NCBI RefSeq assembly: GCF_004322755.1
Contig: NZ_CP036401.1
Coordinates: 5,890,001 to 5,954,000, forward strand
Reading direction: 5' to 3'
Length of the DNA: 64,000 nt
Source: Pseudoduganella albidiflava
GTDB lineage: Bacteria; Pseudomonadota; Gammaproteobacteria; Burkholderiales; Burkholderiaceae_D
Under the pieces are notes generated by a model. That model was given only the letters and a program-made list of their open reading frames with translations, was not told where the DNA came from and ran no database searches. Positions 9,901 through 18,409 of this stretch are shown in pieces; position 1 is the first letter of the stretch, and each line of letters starts with the position of its first letter. A program made the translations under genes and the position numbers.

Positions 9901-10540
9901 GCGCCGCTTCCTGCGCCACGACCTGGACATGTACCTGTATGGCCGGGCGATGGAGAACAAGCGGGAATTGCCGCTGGCGGACAACGAGGACCAGGACTAT
10001 ATCCACTACCGCAAGGGCAGCCTGGCGATGTACCAGTTGCAGGACGTGATCGGCGAGGAGCGCGTGAACACGGTGCTGCGCGGCCTGCTCGGGCAGTATG
10101 CCTACCGGGGCGATCCCTACCCCAGCGTGACGGCGCTGGTGGACGGCCTGCGCGCCGTGGTACCGCCCGCGCAGGCCTACCTGATCGACGACCTGTTCAA
10201 TGCCATCGTCCTGTACGACAACCGCGCGCTGGCGGCCACCGCGCAGCGCCGCAAGGATGGCCGCTATGACGTGCGCCTGACGGTCCATGCGGCGAAGCTG
10301 CGCACGGACGGCCTGGGCGCCGAGAAGGATGCGCTGCTGGCCGACATGATCGATATCGGCATCGACGACAAGGATGGCAAGCCGCTGCTGCGCGAACGCC
10401 GGCTGGTCGACCGCCGCGAAAGCACGGTCACGCTGGTGGTCTCGGGCCGGCCGGCCCGCGCCGGCATCGACCCCGACAACAAGCTGATCGACCGGAAGCC
10501 GGACGACAACATGATTGCCGTGGACATGGCACCGCCCTGA
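6962..10540 (+). CDS. ABC-2 permease fused to M1-family aminopeptidase-like domain
   Basis: A 1192-residue fusion. The N-terminal ~590 residues hold two blocks of hydrophobic helices resembling two ABC-2 permease halves. The last one, [18 protein letters not shown], is followed by a large extracytoplasmic-type region. That region ends in an M1 gluzincin domain with HELAHQWW (zinc histidines at residues 936 and 940) and a downstream [13 protein letters not shown] segment that supplies the third ligand, probably E960. The GAMEN exopeptidase motif is replaced by EGMGFIAE, so aminopeptidase activity is uncertain. Proteins annotated as ABC permease/M1 aminopeptidase are known in several phyla, with unknown substrate. 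The ATPase gene directly upstream completes the transporter. Coupling of peptide cleavage and transport is inference only. Confidence 0.85.
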   Translation: MLHIALFEAKQRLRLLSTWVYFLMFLALAMLWMAGAGGVFKDFTVTFGGKVLVNGPRSIMLTTSALGCLGVIVVAAVMGRSVQQDFEYDMHHFFFSAPIRKYQYMFGRFAGAWLVLVVIFSSILLGILLGTWLPGMDPERLGPFVPEAYLLPYVLILLPNLFIFGAIFYVLAALTRRMLPVYISSVVMLIGYIVAPGLARDLDYKMLAALIDPFGTAALLRLTEYWPVAERSTRLVLPEGVYLLNRAIWSSFALVALLLGYWRFHFVSTVDSHAAARGEGDVPLRITTTAARTTETPDFKSRSLALLLAQFSWMNLRETVKNVYFAVLVLAGVLLMFASALKMGPMWGTATYPVTYMVLESMSKSFALIMLVVTTFYAGEMVWREREHRMALMLDALPVPGWLPMVSKLLALVALQALLLLLVMACGMAVQVFRGYSHLEPVQYLHTLYAVQLPLYALLAVLAVAMQVLIGHKYVAYFVMVMYYVATIAMTTAGFDHPMVLYAWTPPMRYSDMNGFGHYLAREHWYALYWSGAALMLAVATRVFWPRGANDEWRTRLQLARRALTMPVLAGFGIGLAVMTAAGAIVYYNLNVANGFQSQFRRDADRADYERKYKANAGMAQPRITDVKLRVEIMPAERRLLVKGRYLLANRGSTPLATIYVSTDPQADLRPLAFGTASRVTLADRELGFHRYTLAQPLAPGATLALDFEMSYAPHGFFGLGKDTPVVANGTFFNNTILPHIGYQRDRELADPRDRKRHGLPAQDRALPRDDPKGLASNMLGSDADWVTFDAVVGTDADQTAIAPGTLEKEWMKDGRRWFHYRMDKPILNFYAFQSARYVVKHDWWQDVGIEIYYHPGHEANLDRMTKGAKDALDYYTRSFGPYQHKILRIVEFPRYQSHAQPYPNSIPFSEGMGFIAEVDEDDPKDIDYPYYVTAHELAHQWWGQQLVAGNTRGGTVLSETLAEYSALMVMKRTFGPGGMRRFLRHDLDMYLYGRAMENKRELPLADNEDQDYIHYRKGSLAMYQLQDVIGEERVNTVLRGLLGQYAYRGDPYPSVTALVDGLRAVVPPAQAYLIDDLFNAIVLYDNRALAATAQRRKDGRYDVRLTVHAAKLRTDGLGAEKDALLADMIDIGIDDKDGKPLLRERRLVDRRESTVTLVVSGRPARAGIDPDNKLIDRKPDDNMIAVDMAPP

Positions 10541-10636
10541 CCTGCCGCTGCCTTTGCCACCAATAGTTAGTCCGCGAACAGACCCGCGCCGCGAATGGGC
10601 TTATGCTGTCGGCTGACTTTCACACAGGAGCCGGCA

Positions 10637-11143
10637 ATGGGATTCGATCTCGGTAATCTGTTACAGCAATACCTCGGCGGGGCAATCGACCCCGCCCGCG
10701 CGGAGCAGGATTTTCCTCAGGCGGCACAGCAGGCGCCACGCGGCGCGGTGGCGCAAGGCGTCACCGAAGCACTCCGCTCCGACCAGACCCCGCCATTCGC
10801 ACAGATGGTCAGCCAGCTGTTCGGCCGCAGCGACCCGCAGCAGCGGGCCGGCATGCTGAACCAGCTGCTGGGCAACGTCAACCCGGCCATGCTGACGGCG
10901 CTGGCCGGCAGCATCGGCAACCTGTTCGGCCAGAACGGCCAGCCGCAGGTGACGCCCGAGCAGGCGGAAAAGATCACGCCGCAGCAGGTGGAGGAAATCG
11001 CCACCACGGCCGAGCAGCACAACCCGGGCATCGTCGACCGCATCGGCGACTTCTATGCCGAGCACCCGCAGCTCGTGCAGGCCCTGGGCGGCGCCGCGCT
11101 GGCGATCGTGCTGGGCAAGATCGCGCAAGCCAGCCGTAACTGA
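10637..11143 (+). CDS. Protein of unknown function, Gln/Pro-rich with C-terminal hydrophobic helix
   Basis: A 168-residue protein I cannot assign. The start MGFDLGNLLQQYLGG is fixed by ACAGGAG eight bases before the ATG. The sequence is rich in Gln, Ala and Pro, with two segments of the kind LNQLLGNVNPAMLTALAG. A hydrophobic C-terminal helix (LVQALGGAALAIVLGKIA) could touch a membrane or pack in a helical bundle. There is no signal peptide or cysteine. It lies 96 bases after the ABC/M1 gene and 116 bases before a DUF3597 gene on the same strand. Its stop codon lies in the first unit of a 13-bp tandem repeat. Confidence 0.65.
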   Translation: MGFDLGNLLQQYLGGAIDPARAEQDFPQAAQQAPRGAVAQGVTEALRSDQTPPFAQMVSQLFGRSDPQQRAGMLNQLLGNVNPAMLTALAGSIGNLFGQNGQPQVTPEQAEKITPQQVEEIATTAEQHNPGIVDRIGDFYAEHPQLVQALGGAALAIVLGKIAQASRN

Positions 11144-11216
11144 TTTACGCCACTGATTCACGCCACTGAGCGACGCAACTGAGCGACGCAACTGATCGGG
11201 CCAACCGATCTGCGCA
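11139..11216. repeat. 13-bp degenerate tandem repeat, six units
   Basis: Six consecutive 13-base units start at 11139, 11152, 11165, 11178, 11191 and 11204. The third and fourth are identical (ACTGAGCGACGCA); the others share the frame ACtGAt....gCc/a. The first unit includes the stop codon of the upstream gene. A seventh, weaker unit may follow at 11217. Confidence 0.75.
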
Positions 11217-11259
11217 ACCGATCCATCTTGCATCTGATCCACTTTCAAGGAGACATCAC

Positions 11260-11709
11260 ATGGGTATCCTCAGCAATATCTTCCACAAGATCTTCCCGTC
11301 GTCGCACCCGGCCGTAGCACAGCAAAAACCGGCTCAGGCGCCGGCTCCCGCAGCGGCCCCGGCCGCCAAGCCACAGGCAGCGCCTGCTGCGCCGGCCACC
11401 GCGACCGCGGCGCAATCGCCAGCCGCGCCGGCACAGCCGGCTGCACTGTCGGAAGTGGACGTGGAAGCGATCCTGAACGGCAAGGCGCAGCAGGCCGGCC
11501 AGCCACTGAACTGGCGTACCTCGATCGTCGACCTGCTGAAACTGCTGGACCTGGACAGCAGCCTGCAATCGCGCAAGGAACTTGCCCAGGAGCTGAACTA
11601 CACGGGCGACACAGGCGATTCGGCGAAGATGAACGTGTGGCTGCACCGCCAGGTGATGAACAAGCTGGCCGCCAACGGCGGCAAGGTCCCCGCGGACCTG
11701 AAGGACTAA
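11260..11709 (+). CDS. DUF3597 domain-containing protein
   Basis: A 149-residue protein. The first ~15 residues (MGILSNIFHKIFP) are conserved in DUF3597 proteins. An Ala/Pro/Gln-rich linker of about 50 residues follows, then the globular domain starting LSEVDVEAILNGKA, with NWRTSIVDLLKLL and KMNVWLHRQVMNKL. The family is small, cytoplasmic and of unknown biochemical role; it resembles LysM-associated domain proteins in other bacteria. The start has a good AAGGAGA site. Short tandem repeats sit on both sides of the gene (13-bp units upstream, 26-bp units downstream), and a strong terminator follows. Confidence 0.82.
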   Translation: MGILSNIFHKIFPSSHPAVAQQKPAQAPAPAAAPAAKPQAAPAAPATATAAQSPAAPAQPAALSEVDVEAILNGKAQQAGQPLNWRTSIVDLLKLLDLDSSLQSRKELAQELNYTGDTGDSAKMNVWLHRQVMNKLAANGGKVPADLKD

Positions 11710-11714
11710 CGTCC

Positions 11715-11818
11715 CGCAGTGCGGGGCGTTAGAACTGATTCGCAGTGCGGGGCGTTAGAACTGATTCGCAGTGCGGGGCGTTAGAACTGATTCGCAGTGC
11801 GGGGCGTTGGAACTGACT
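11715..11818. repeat. 26-bp tandem repeat, four copies
   Basis: Four head-to-tail 26-base copies lie at 11715-11740, 11741-11766, 11767-11792 and 11793-11818. The first three are identical; the fourth differs at two positions. Each begins CGCAGTGCGGGGCG and contains GAACTGATT. The array starts six bases after the DUF3597 stop codon and ends just before the terminator. Confidence 0.95.
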
Positions 11819-11836
11819 CGCACGCGAAGCAATAAG

Positions 11837-11866
11837 AAAACGGGGCCACATGTGGCCCCGTTTTTT
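11837..11866. terminator. Bidirectional intrinsic terminator between DUF3597 gene and topB
   Basis: A perfect 20-base palindrome (arms CGGGGCCACA and TGTGGCCCCG, 11841-11860) has AAAA on its left and TTTTTT on its right. It can end transcription of the plus-strand DUF3597 gene and, read on the other strand, of topB, whose stop codon is 16 bases away. Confidence 0.88.
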
Positions 11867-11882
11867 GTTCCGGCTGATCCGC

Positions 11883-14564
11883 TTATTCGGTCGTCACGGC
11901 TTTCTTCGCCGCCGCCTTTTTCGCCGGGGCCTTCTTGGCCGTGGTGGCCTTCGTGGCCGTGGCTTTCGTGGCGGCCGTCTTCGTTGCCGCGGCCTTCTTC
12001 GCCGCCGGCTTCTTCACCACTGCCGCCTCGTCTGCCTGCCCCTCCGCGCCTTCCGGTGCGGCGGCGGCTGCCTTGCCCTTCGCGGCCGGCTTTTCCTTGC
12101 GCGGCTCGAACTCGAAGCTGATCTTGCCATCCTTGCCGCGCACAAGGAACGCCTTGAACGGCCGGCGCGTGCGCTGCGAGATGAAGCCGGGCAGCAGGTC
12201 GGTCTTGCCTTCGTTCAGCAACTTGGCCATCTGCTCCGGCAGGATCTCCTGCTGGAGGATGATGCGGCCGCTGCGGAAGTCGCAGGTCTTCGGCTTTGCC
12301 ACGCTGTGCTCGCACACATAGGCCAGGCCCATCTCATAGACACCGGCATTGCACTTCGGGCACGGGCCCAGCGGCGTCTGCCCGGAGAAGTCGACGCCTT
12401 CGCCATCCTCGCCTTCCTCGTCGTTCTGGCCGAAGTCGAACTCGAGCTTGAAGTTGTTGATGTCCTCGTCGCGCGCAATGCGCAGGATCGCGGCGAACGG
12501 CCGGCCCATCTTCGAGCGGAAGCCCTGCAGCGGACCGATGGTGCGGTTCTTCAGCAGCTCTTCCACTTCGGCGATCTCGAACTGCCGGCTGCCCGGCGTT
12601 TTCGTCATCGAGAATTCGCACTTGGTGCAGGCGAAGCGGCGGTAGTTTTCCTTGACCACGCCGCTGCAGTTCGGGCACGGCGTTTCCAGCGTCGCGTATT
12701 CGCCGGGGATCGTGTCGTTGTTGTATTCCTTGGCGCGCTTGACGATGATCTGCGTCATCTGCGCGATCTCGCGCATGAACTCCTCGCGCGAGATCCGGCC
12801 CTTTTCCATCTGCGACAGCTTGTGCTCCCACTCGCCGGTGAGCTCGGGAGCGGTCAGTTCGCTGACACCGAGGCCGCGCAGCAGCGTCATCAGCTGCGAT
12901 GCCTTCGCGGTGGACATCAGTTCGCGGCCCTCGCGGATCAGGTATTTCTCCGTCAGCAGGCCCTCGATGATCGCCGCCCGCGTGGCCGGCGTACCGAGGC
13001 CCTTGCCGGCCATCGCATCGCGCAGTTCATCCGAATCGACCAGCTTGCCGGCGCCTTCCATCGCGGACAGCAGCGTGGCTTCCGTGTAGCGCGCGGGCGG
13101 CTTCGTCACGAGGCCGTTCGCATTCACCTTGTCGGTGTGAACCTTCTCGCCCTTCGCCACCGGCACCAGGTTGCCGCCGCCTTCCTTGTCGTCGGTGGTG
13201 TCCTTGCCATACACGGCCAGCCAGCCGGGGTTGGTCATCACCTTGCCCTCGGTCTTGAACTGGTGGCCGGAGACTTCGGTGAAGCGGGTGGTCACCTGGA
13301 ATTCGGCGGCCGGGAAGAACACGGCCATGAAGCGGCGCGTGACGAGGTCGTACAGCTTCTGTTCCGGCTCCGACAGGCCCTTCGGCGCGATGCCGGTGGG
13401 GATGATCGCGAAGTGGTCCGAGATCTTGGTGTTGTCGAAGATGCGCTTGTTCGGCTTGACCCAGCCCTTGTCCAGGATCTGCTTGGCGAACTGGTGGTAG
13501 TTCGGGTTCTGCTTCACCACTTCCAGCGTGGACTTCACGGTGGGCAGGTAGTCTTCCGGCAGGTGGCGCGAATCGGTACGCGGATACGTCAGCACCTTGT
13601 GCTTCTCGTACAGCGCCTGTGCCAGGCCCAGCGTGTTCTTGGCCGAGAAGCCGAAGCGGCCATTGGCCTCGCGCTGCAGGCTGGTCAGGTCGAACAGCGC
13701 GGGGGCCATCGACGTGGTCGGCTTCGATTCCTCGCTGACGATGCCGGGCTTGCCCTTGCACGCCAGCGCGATCGAATCGGCCGCGGCCTTGCTCCACAGG
13801 CGCTCGGCGCGTTTCTCGGGATCGTTCTCGTCCTTCTTGAAGCCCGTGTCGAGCCAGCGGCCTTCGTAGACGCCGGCGGCGCACACGAACTCGGCGCGCA
13901 CTTCCCAATAGTCGCGCGGCACGAACTTCTTGATCTTCTCGTCTCGCTCGACGACGATCGACAGCGTGGGCGTCTGCACGCGGCCCACGGTGGTCAGGTA
14001 GAAGCCGCCCTCTTTCGAATTGAATGCCGTCATCGCGCGGGTGCCGTTGATGCCGATCAGCCAGTCGGCCTCGGAACGGCAGCGTGCCGCGTCCGCCAGC
14101 GGCAGCATCTCTTCGTCGCTGCGCAACTGCGCAAAGCCGTCGCGGATGGCGCTCGGCGTCATCGACTGCAGCCACAGGCGCTTGACCGGCTGCTTGGCCT
14201 TGGCGTTCTGCGCGATCAGGCGGAAGATCAGTTCTCCTTCGCGGCCCGCGTCGCATGCGTTGATCAGGGCGGTAACGTCCTTCCGCTTGATCAGCTTGTT
14301 CAACACCTTGAGGCGGCTTTCCGTCTTGGCGATCGGATTGAGCGCGAAGTACGGCGGAATCATCGGCAGGTGCGCGAAGCTCCACTTGCCACGCTTGACG
14401 TCGTACTCTTCCGGCACCGCGATTTCCAGCAGGTGGCCGACGGCGGACGACAGCACGTATTCTTCGGATTCGAAATACTCATCGTGCTTGGTGAAGCCGC
14501 CAAGCGACTTCGCGATATCGTTCGCGACAGAAGGCTTCTCGGCGATGATGAGGGTTTTGCTCAT
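11883..14564 (-). CDS. topB: DNA topoisomerase III
   Basis: An 893-residue type IA topoisomerase that relaxes and decatenates DNA through a transient 5'-phosphotyrosine link. The N-terminal TOPRIM domain starts MSKTLIIAEKPSVA. The catalytic tyrosine is Y327 in TYPRTDSRHLPE. Two C-terminal zinc-ribbon-like segments follow (PCPNCSG...CTKC and PCPKCNAG...). The last ~45 residues are a Lys/Ala-rich low-complexity tail typical of betaproteobacterial TopB and likely to bind DNA. The start is taken at MSKTLII; in-frame codons upstream are not conserved-looking. It lies downstream of smg and dprA, an arrangement common in the Burkholderiales. Confidence 0.95.
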   Translation of the reverse strand: MSKTLIIAEKPSVANDIAKSLGGFTKHDEYFESEEYVLSSAVGHLLEIAVPEEYDVKRGKWSFAHLPMIPPYFALNPIAKTESRLKVLNKLIKRKDVTALINACDAGREGELIFRLIAQNAKAKQPVKRLWLQSMTPSAIRDGFAQLRSDEEMLPLADAARCRSEADWLIGINGTRAMTAFNSKEGGFYLTTVGRVQTPTLSIVVERDEKIKKFVPRDYWEVRAEFVCAAGVYEGRWLDTGFKKDENDPEKRAERLWSKAAADSIALACKGKPGIVSEESKPTTSMAPALFDLTSLQREANGRFGFSAKNTLGLAQALYEKHKVLTYPRTDSRHLPEDYLPTVKSTLEVVKQNPNYHQFAKQILDKGWVKPNKRIFDNTKISDHFAIIPTGIAPKGLSEPEQKLYDLVTRRFMAVFFPAAEFQVTTRFTEVSGHQFKTEGKVMTNPGWLAVYGKDTTDDKEGGGNLVPVAKGEKVHTDKVNANGLVTKPPARYTEATLLSAMEGAGKLVDSDELRDAMAGKGLGTPATRAAIIEGLLTEKYLIREGRELMSTAKASQLMTLLRGLGVSELTAPELTGEWEHKLSQMEKGRISREEFMREIAQMTQIIVKRAKEYNNDTIPGEYATLETPCPNCSGVVKENYRRFACTKCEFSMTKTPGSRQFEIAEVEELLKNRTIGPLQGFRSKMGRPFAAILRIARDEDINNFKLEFDFGQNDEEGEDGEGVDFSGQTPLGPCPKCNAGVYEMGLAYVCEHSVAKPKTCDFRSGRIILQQEILPEQMAKLLNEGKTDLLPGFISQRTRRPFKAFLVRGKDGKISFEFEPRKEKPAAKGKAAAAAPEGAEGQADEAAVVKKPAAKKAAATKTAATKATATKATTAKKAPAKKAAAKKAVTTE

Positions 14565-14719
14565 GATTGTTGTTCTCGGTTTGCTTTTGCTCGGTTGCTG
14601 CGGGGGCCAGCGTCGCGCGCGGCGCGTCGGCCGGCCTCCGGGGTATGGCAGGCGCATGATACATGGGCATCACGCTTCGTGCCGACTTTTTCGCCCCGGG
14701 CATTTTTGTCAAGGGGCCA

Positions 14720-14749
14720 ATCATAATCGCGCAAGCGGCAAAACCGCAA
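14720..14749 (-). promoter_or_regulatory. Candidate sigma-70 promoter for topB
   Basis: On the minus strand, TTGCGG is followed after 18 bases by TATGAT. The distance to the topB ATG is about 155 bases. It is a pattern match only. Confidence 0.3.
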
Positions 14750-14900
14750 GCACGCGCACGAATGCAATCCGGCCGCAAAGGCGGCCGGCAAGCATACTTC
14801 CCAGATACTTCTTATCAGTGACGAGCCTGCACATACAGGATGCACAACGCTGGATGGACAACGCGGGATGACAAGGCAGGCTGCATGACGCAAGACGTGT

Positions 14901-14942
14901 CACGCATGAGGCATCACGCATGATGCATCACGCATGAGACAT
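14901..14942. repeat. 14-bp tandem repeat, three copies
   Basis: Units at 14901-14914, 14915-14928 and 14929-14942 all begin CACGCATGA and differ only in the last five bases. They lie within a wider low-complexity stretch rich in CATGA. Confidence 0.7.
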
Positions 14943-15086
14943 CATGAACATGTCAGGCTGCAGGAGACGTGAACATGAAACATGAACCATGAGCCGGGAT
15001 ACGAGACACGGGACACGAAACAGGATGCACGGGCTTGTGCCATCTCGCGCTTGTCGCGGCGGGCGGCAGGGCTCAGTGCAGCAGAT

Positions 15087-15563
15087 TCAGTGCAGCAGGC
15101 GCGGCGCCTGTTCCTCGTCCGAACCGAACAGGTCGTCGAACATCAGCGCGTCCGGTTCCTTGCCCTGGCTCCACAGCAGCATCAGGACGATGATCTTCAG
15201 CTTGCCCAGGTTCACGGGCGACTCTTCGAGCGCGAGCGCGCGCTCGATGACGATTTCGCGTTGCAGCGGTGACAGCACGCGCGCGCTTTCCAGGAACGCG
15301 ATGAAGCCGATGGCTTGCGTGCCAAGGACGTCCTGTTCTTCTTCCACATAGAACCGCGTGCCGGTCGATGCGGCGGTCGCGGCCTGTTCGACGCCGGCCA
15401 TTTCACCGGCCATCGCGGTCAGGTCGTTAAGCCAGACCAGCGCCTCGGAAATCTCCACGTCGTCGAAACCGACAGCGGACAACTTCTTCGCCAACGCAGC
15501 CGGTTCGGGGCATGCGTCGGGGCGATAATAGGTCTCGTAGAGATAAACAAGGATGTCGAACAT
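15087..15563 (-). CDS. smg: Smg family protein (DUF494)
   Basis: A 158-residue protein, the usual length for Smg. It opens with [15 protein letters not shown], the family's hallmark, and has a helical body ending in an acidic tail. Its role is not settled; the gene is almost always next to dprA and topB in proteobacteria, as here. dprA ends 54 bases upstream on the same strand, so the two are probably co-transcribed. There is no signal peptide or membrane segment. Confidence 0.92.
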   Translation of the reverse strand: MFDILVYLYETYYRPDACPEPAALAKKLSAVGFDDVEISEALVWLNDLTAMAGEMAGVEQAATAASTGTRFYVEEEQDVLGTQAIGFIAFLESARVLSPLQREIVIERALALEESPVNLGKLKIIVLMLLWSQGKEPDALMFDDLFGSDEEQAPRLLH

Positions 15564-15617
15564 GGCGCTACTCTATCAGCATAAATCGACGCGGCACAAG
15601 ACCCGCACCCTTGCTTT

Positions 15618-16868
15618 TCACCTTTTGAGTCGCTGAAAAACACCACCAGGCAGCCGTTCCACAACACCTGCTAACTCTAGTGCAAGCAAACTTGCCTGAG
15701 TGTCAGCCGGATCCAGTTTCAGCCTTGCCGCCAGTTCATCGGCGGGTACTGGATCGTACGTCAATGCCGTTAACAACACATCGGCCGCCCGCGTCAATTC
15801 ATCCAGCAGCGTTTCGGTGCCGCGCACGGCCTCCATGCCAAATGCTTCCAGGATATCGTTCGCCGTCTCGACCAGCCGCGCACCATCGCGTATCAGCCGG
15901 TGGCAGCCTTTCGCCAGGCTCGCATGGATCGAACCCGGAATCGCGAACACATCGCGCCCCTGCTCGTTGGCAAGGCGCGCGGTGATCAGCGACCCCGATT
16001 GCTCCGCCGCCTCGACCACCAGCACGCCGCGCGACAGCCCGCTGATGATGCGGTTGCGGATCGGGAAGTTCTGCTTGCGCGCCGGCGTGCCCAGGGCAAA
16101 CTCGCTGAGCACGCAACCGGCCTGACGAATGCGCGCATCCAGTGCCGCATTGGATGGCGGATAGACCACGTCGATGCCGGTGCCGACCACCGCCACGGTC
16201 GAGCCCATGCCCGCCAGGCCGCCCTGGTGGGCGGCCGCGTCGATGCCCAGCGCGAGACCGGACACGATCGTGAAGCCGGCCTCCGACAATGCGCGCGCGA
16301 AATTGCCGGCATTGGCCATGCCCTGCTGCGTGGCACGGCGGCTGCCGACGATGCCGATCGCCCTGCCTGCCCGGTTGCCCTGCAGCAGCGCAAGATCGCC
16401 TTGCGCATGCAGCAGCACCGGCGGATCGGCAATCTCCTTTAGTTGCGGGGGATAGGCTGCATCGTTCAGCGTCAGCAGCCGGTTGCCGGGCTGGCTGGCC
16501 CAGTGCAAGGTGGCTTCGGCCACCGCGCGGGCGCGCGGTGCGAAGGGCGCGGCAATCGCAGCCGTGGGCAATGCGACACCCACGCCGGCGAGACGCTGTG
16601 CGCGAGCCGCTGCGATCACCGCGGGCGCGGTGCCGTGCGCGCGCACCAGCTGCGCGGCGGCGTGGCGCGGCAGGCCCGGCATCATCGCCAGGCGCAGCCA
16701 CGACAACAGGCAATCGGTGCATGCAACGCCGCAGTTCGCACCGCAGGCAGCACTGCAACCGGCAGTGCCTTCGGCAGTGCTATCGGCAGTGCTATCGGCA
16801 GTGCTATCAACGGTGCCATCGGCGCCGCAACCGGCGCCAGGCGAGAAGAGGGATTCCGTGGCTTGCAC
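15618..16868 (-). CDS. dprA: DNA-processing protein DprA
   Basis: A 416-residue DprA, the cytoplasmic protein that binds incoming single-stranded DNA and loads RecA during natural transformation. The Rossmann-like core is clear: VGSRRATQQG, then SGLALGIDAAAH, VVGTGIDVVYP, FPIRNRIISGLS and a winged-helix-type C-terminal domain. The first ~50 residues are unusual: a DSTA-type four-residue repeat and six cysteines (GCSAACGANCGVACTDC) before the normal start of the fold at LLSWLRL. The ATG at 16868 is seven bases after the LysM gene, supporting that start and an operon. Confidence 0.93.
   Translation of the reverse strand: MQATESLFSPGAGCGADGTVDSTADSTADSTAEGTAGCSAACGANCGVACTDCLLSWLRLAMMPGLPRHAAAQLVRAHGTAPAVIAAARAQRLAGVGVALPTAAIAAPFAPRARAVAEATLHWASQPGNRLLTLNDAAYPPQLKEIADPPVLLHAQGDLALLQGNRAGRAIGIVGSRRATQQGMANAGNFARALSEAGFTIVSGLALGIDAAAHQGGLAGMGSTVAVVGTGIDVVYPPSNAALDARIRQAGCVLSEFALGTPARKQNFPIRNRIISGLSRGVLVVEAAEQSGSLITARLANEQGRDVFAIPGSIHASLAKGCHRLIRDGARLVETANDILEAFGMEAVRGTETLLDELTRAADVLLTALTYDPVPADELAARLKLDPADTQASLLALELAGVVERLPGGVFQRLKR
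16759..16818. repeat. dprA: 12-bp repeat inside dprA, about five units
   Basis: Three identical units TCGGCAGTGCTA lie at 16771, 16783 and 16795, flanked by one diverged unit on each side. Because 12 is a multiple of three, the repeat keeps frame and encodes a four-residue DSTA-like repeat near the DprA N-terminus. Confidence 0.85.
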
Positions 16869-16875
16869 GGCGGGG

Positions 16876-17982
16876 TCACTCCGGAGTTCTGGCGACGTCG
16901 CCCACCACCACCGGTTCGGTCGCCTGCATGATCAGGCCATAGGAAATGCGCTTGAACACGCGGAAGATGAACAAGCTGCCGACTTGTTCGTCCGGCAGCT
17001 TGACCTGCGGATTACCGAGATTGTGCCAGCCCTTGCTGGCCGACTTGTCGGTCACCGTCTGCCCGACATGGTACAGCTGGAGGGTGGCGCCGACGTCGAG
17101 CCCATCAAGCTTTCCGCGATTGATCGAGACCACGTGGTTCTGGCCCGCATGCACCACGCCATCGTAGATGGCCAGCACGCGCGCCTCCACCGGCACCGCC
17201 GGCGGGTGCGGCACATAGTTCTGCACCGGCACCGGCTCGGTGCGCATCAGCTGGTCGCCCACGCCCATCTCTTCCTTCGCGCCGGTGACGATGAAGGTGT
17301 GCACGTCCGTGCCGGGCGCGGCCTCCTTCTGCAATGCCAGCGTGCCCAGGTAATGCGCTTCCTGGCCCACCACGGCCTTGGTGACCGGGTCGCGCAGCGG
17401 CTTGCCGGGCCGGAACGCCTGGAACGACGTGGCGCCCTTCAGCTTGCCCCGCACATAGGCCTTGTCGTCCTTGCCGAGGAAGACCCGGTTGCCGTCGGTG
17501 GCCACGATGCGCGGCGCATCCTTCAGCTCGTCCGCCTCGACGATCAGCGGCTGCGCCAGGAATGGCTCGATCACACCGGGTGCGATGGCGGGAATGGCAT
17601 CCTTGCCCAGGCCCTCGATGCGCGCCTGGGGCGACAACCTGGCCGAGCCCGGCTCGCCACTGGCCGTGTTGCCGCCGACCTTGTTGCCCAGCCGCAGGCG
17701 CCCGGCGGCGCGGTCGAACCAGATGACCTGGCCGGGATAGATCCAGTGGGGATCGGCTATCTCGGCGCGGTTCAGGCCCCATACCTGCGGCCAGCACCAT
17801 GGTTTCTGCAGGAAGGTACCGGCGATGTCCCACAGGGTGTCGCCCCGGGCCACGGTATGCTGGTCCGGCGCGTTCGGCCGGAATTCGCAACGGCTTTCCT
17901 GTGCCGTGGCGGACACGGCGGTGGTTCCGCAAAACGCCATGGCAACCAACAGGCGTGCGCCGACTGTGCTAAAATTTTTCAT
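16876..17982 (-). CDS. LysM peptidoglycan-binding domain protein, exported
   Basis: A 368-residue protein. It has a signal peptide (MKNFSTVGARLLVAMAFCG, then an Ala-rich cleavage region near ATAQE). The LysM module follows directly (QHTVARGDTLWDIAG, then PWCWPQVWGLN, then WIYPGQVI), and a ~260-residue beta-rich C-terminal region of unknown role. It probably acts in the periplasm, bound to peptidoglycan. The start at MKNFSTV gives the signal peptide; the longer open frame upstream adds a basic stretch that would spoil it. The order LysM-dprA-smg-topB, divergent from def-fmt, is conserved in betaproteobacteria. Confidence 0.88.
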   Translation of the reverse strand: MKNFSTVGARLLVAMAFCGTTAVSATAQESRCEFRPNAPDQHTVARGDTLWDIAGTFLQKPWCWPQVWGLNRAEIADPHWIYPGQVIWFDRAAGRLRLGNKVGGNTASGEPGSARLSPQARIEGLGKDAIPAIAPGVIEPFLAQPLIVEADELKDAPRIVATDGNRVFLGKDDKAYVRGKLKGATSFQAFRPGKPLRDPVTKAVVGQEAHYLGTLALQKEAAPGTDVHTFIVTGAKEEMGVGDQLMRTEPVPVQNYVPHPPAVPVEARVLAIYDGVVHAGQNHVVSINRGKLDGLDVGATLQLYHVGQTVTDKSASKGWHNLGNPQVKLPDEQVGSLFIFRVFKRISYGLIMQATEPVVVGDVARTPE

Positions 17983-18409
17983 TGAATATGTCCGTTGATT
18001 CGGCACCAAAAAACGCCCGGTCATTGCTTTTTCGACGCTTCGCCTGTCATTTCTCACAATCATTCTTTCAATGATATTCGTTCAATTTACTTGACGAACC
18101 CATCATGGAAAGAAGCGAAGCGCTCGCAGAAGTTGCCGAACAGAATCATTCTGCCCAACTTACCCTGAACTGACAAGCCGAACAGCGCTGCAATGCGTAA
18201 TGGGCCACGGTTCAGGCGTTGCTTTGTTGCGGGGCCGAATCATGACCGAATCGATGAGGGCATTGTTAACGCTACCGATAACGGTATCCATAACGGCACC
18301 GATAACACTGCGGCGCCGGCTTTTTTGTTTTGATTGAACGCCTGCGCTTTGAGTATCCCGCTTCCGGCATCCCGCTTTTAGCCCGCTTTAGCCTTTTACC
18401 AGATCACCC
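17983..18409. promoter_or_regulatory. Divergent promoter region between LysM gene and def
   Basis: 427 bases with no gene. The stretch 18262-18310 contains a recurring word (CCGATAAC, CCATAAC, CCGATAAC) at 12-base spacing. A T-rich run TTTTTTGTTTT follows GCGGCGCCGGC at about 18311-18332, which could be a weak terminator or an upstream element. Promoters for both genes must lie here, but I cannot fix them. Confidence 0.4.

Larger units (their letters stand above)
14565..15086. other. 522-bp gap between smg and topB with short repeats
   Basis: No gene is visible here. On the minus strand a possible promoter for topB has TTGCGG (14744-14749) and TATGAT (14720-14725) with an 18-base spacer. The part at 14880-15010 is low complexity, built from short words such as CATGA, GACAC and CACGCATGA. 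Short open frames in it look spurious. Confidence 0.5.

Noticed and set aside
6068..10288. A 1406-codon open frame on the minus strand opposite the ABC/M1 fusion gene
   Set aside because: It is a mirror of a GC-rich coding strand: the product is dominated by Arg, His, Gln and Gly without any fold or motif, and the plus-strand gene is clearly real.
11141..11259. A CRISPR array, suggested by the regular 13-base spacing
   Set aside because: Units are contiguous, 13 bases long and degenerate, with no unique spacers and no cas genes in the window.
11850..14726. A 958-codon plus-strand frame opposite topB
   Set aside because: The Arg/His/Leu-rich product is a shadow of topB, which is complete on the minus strand.
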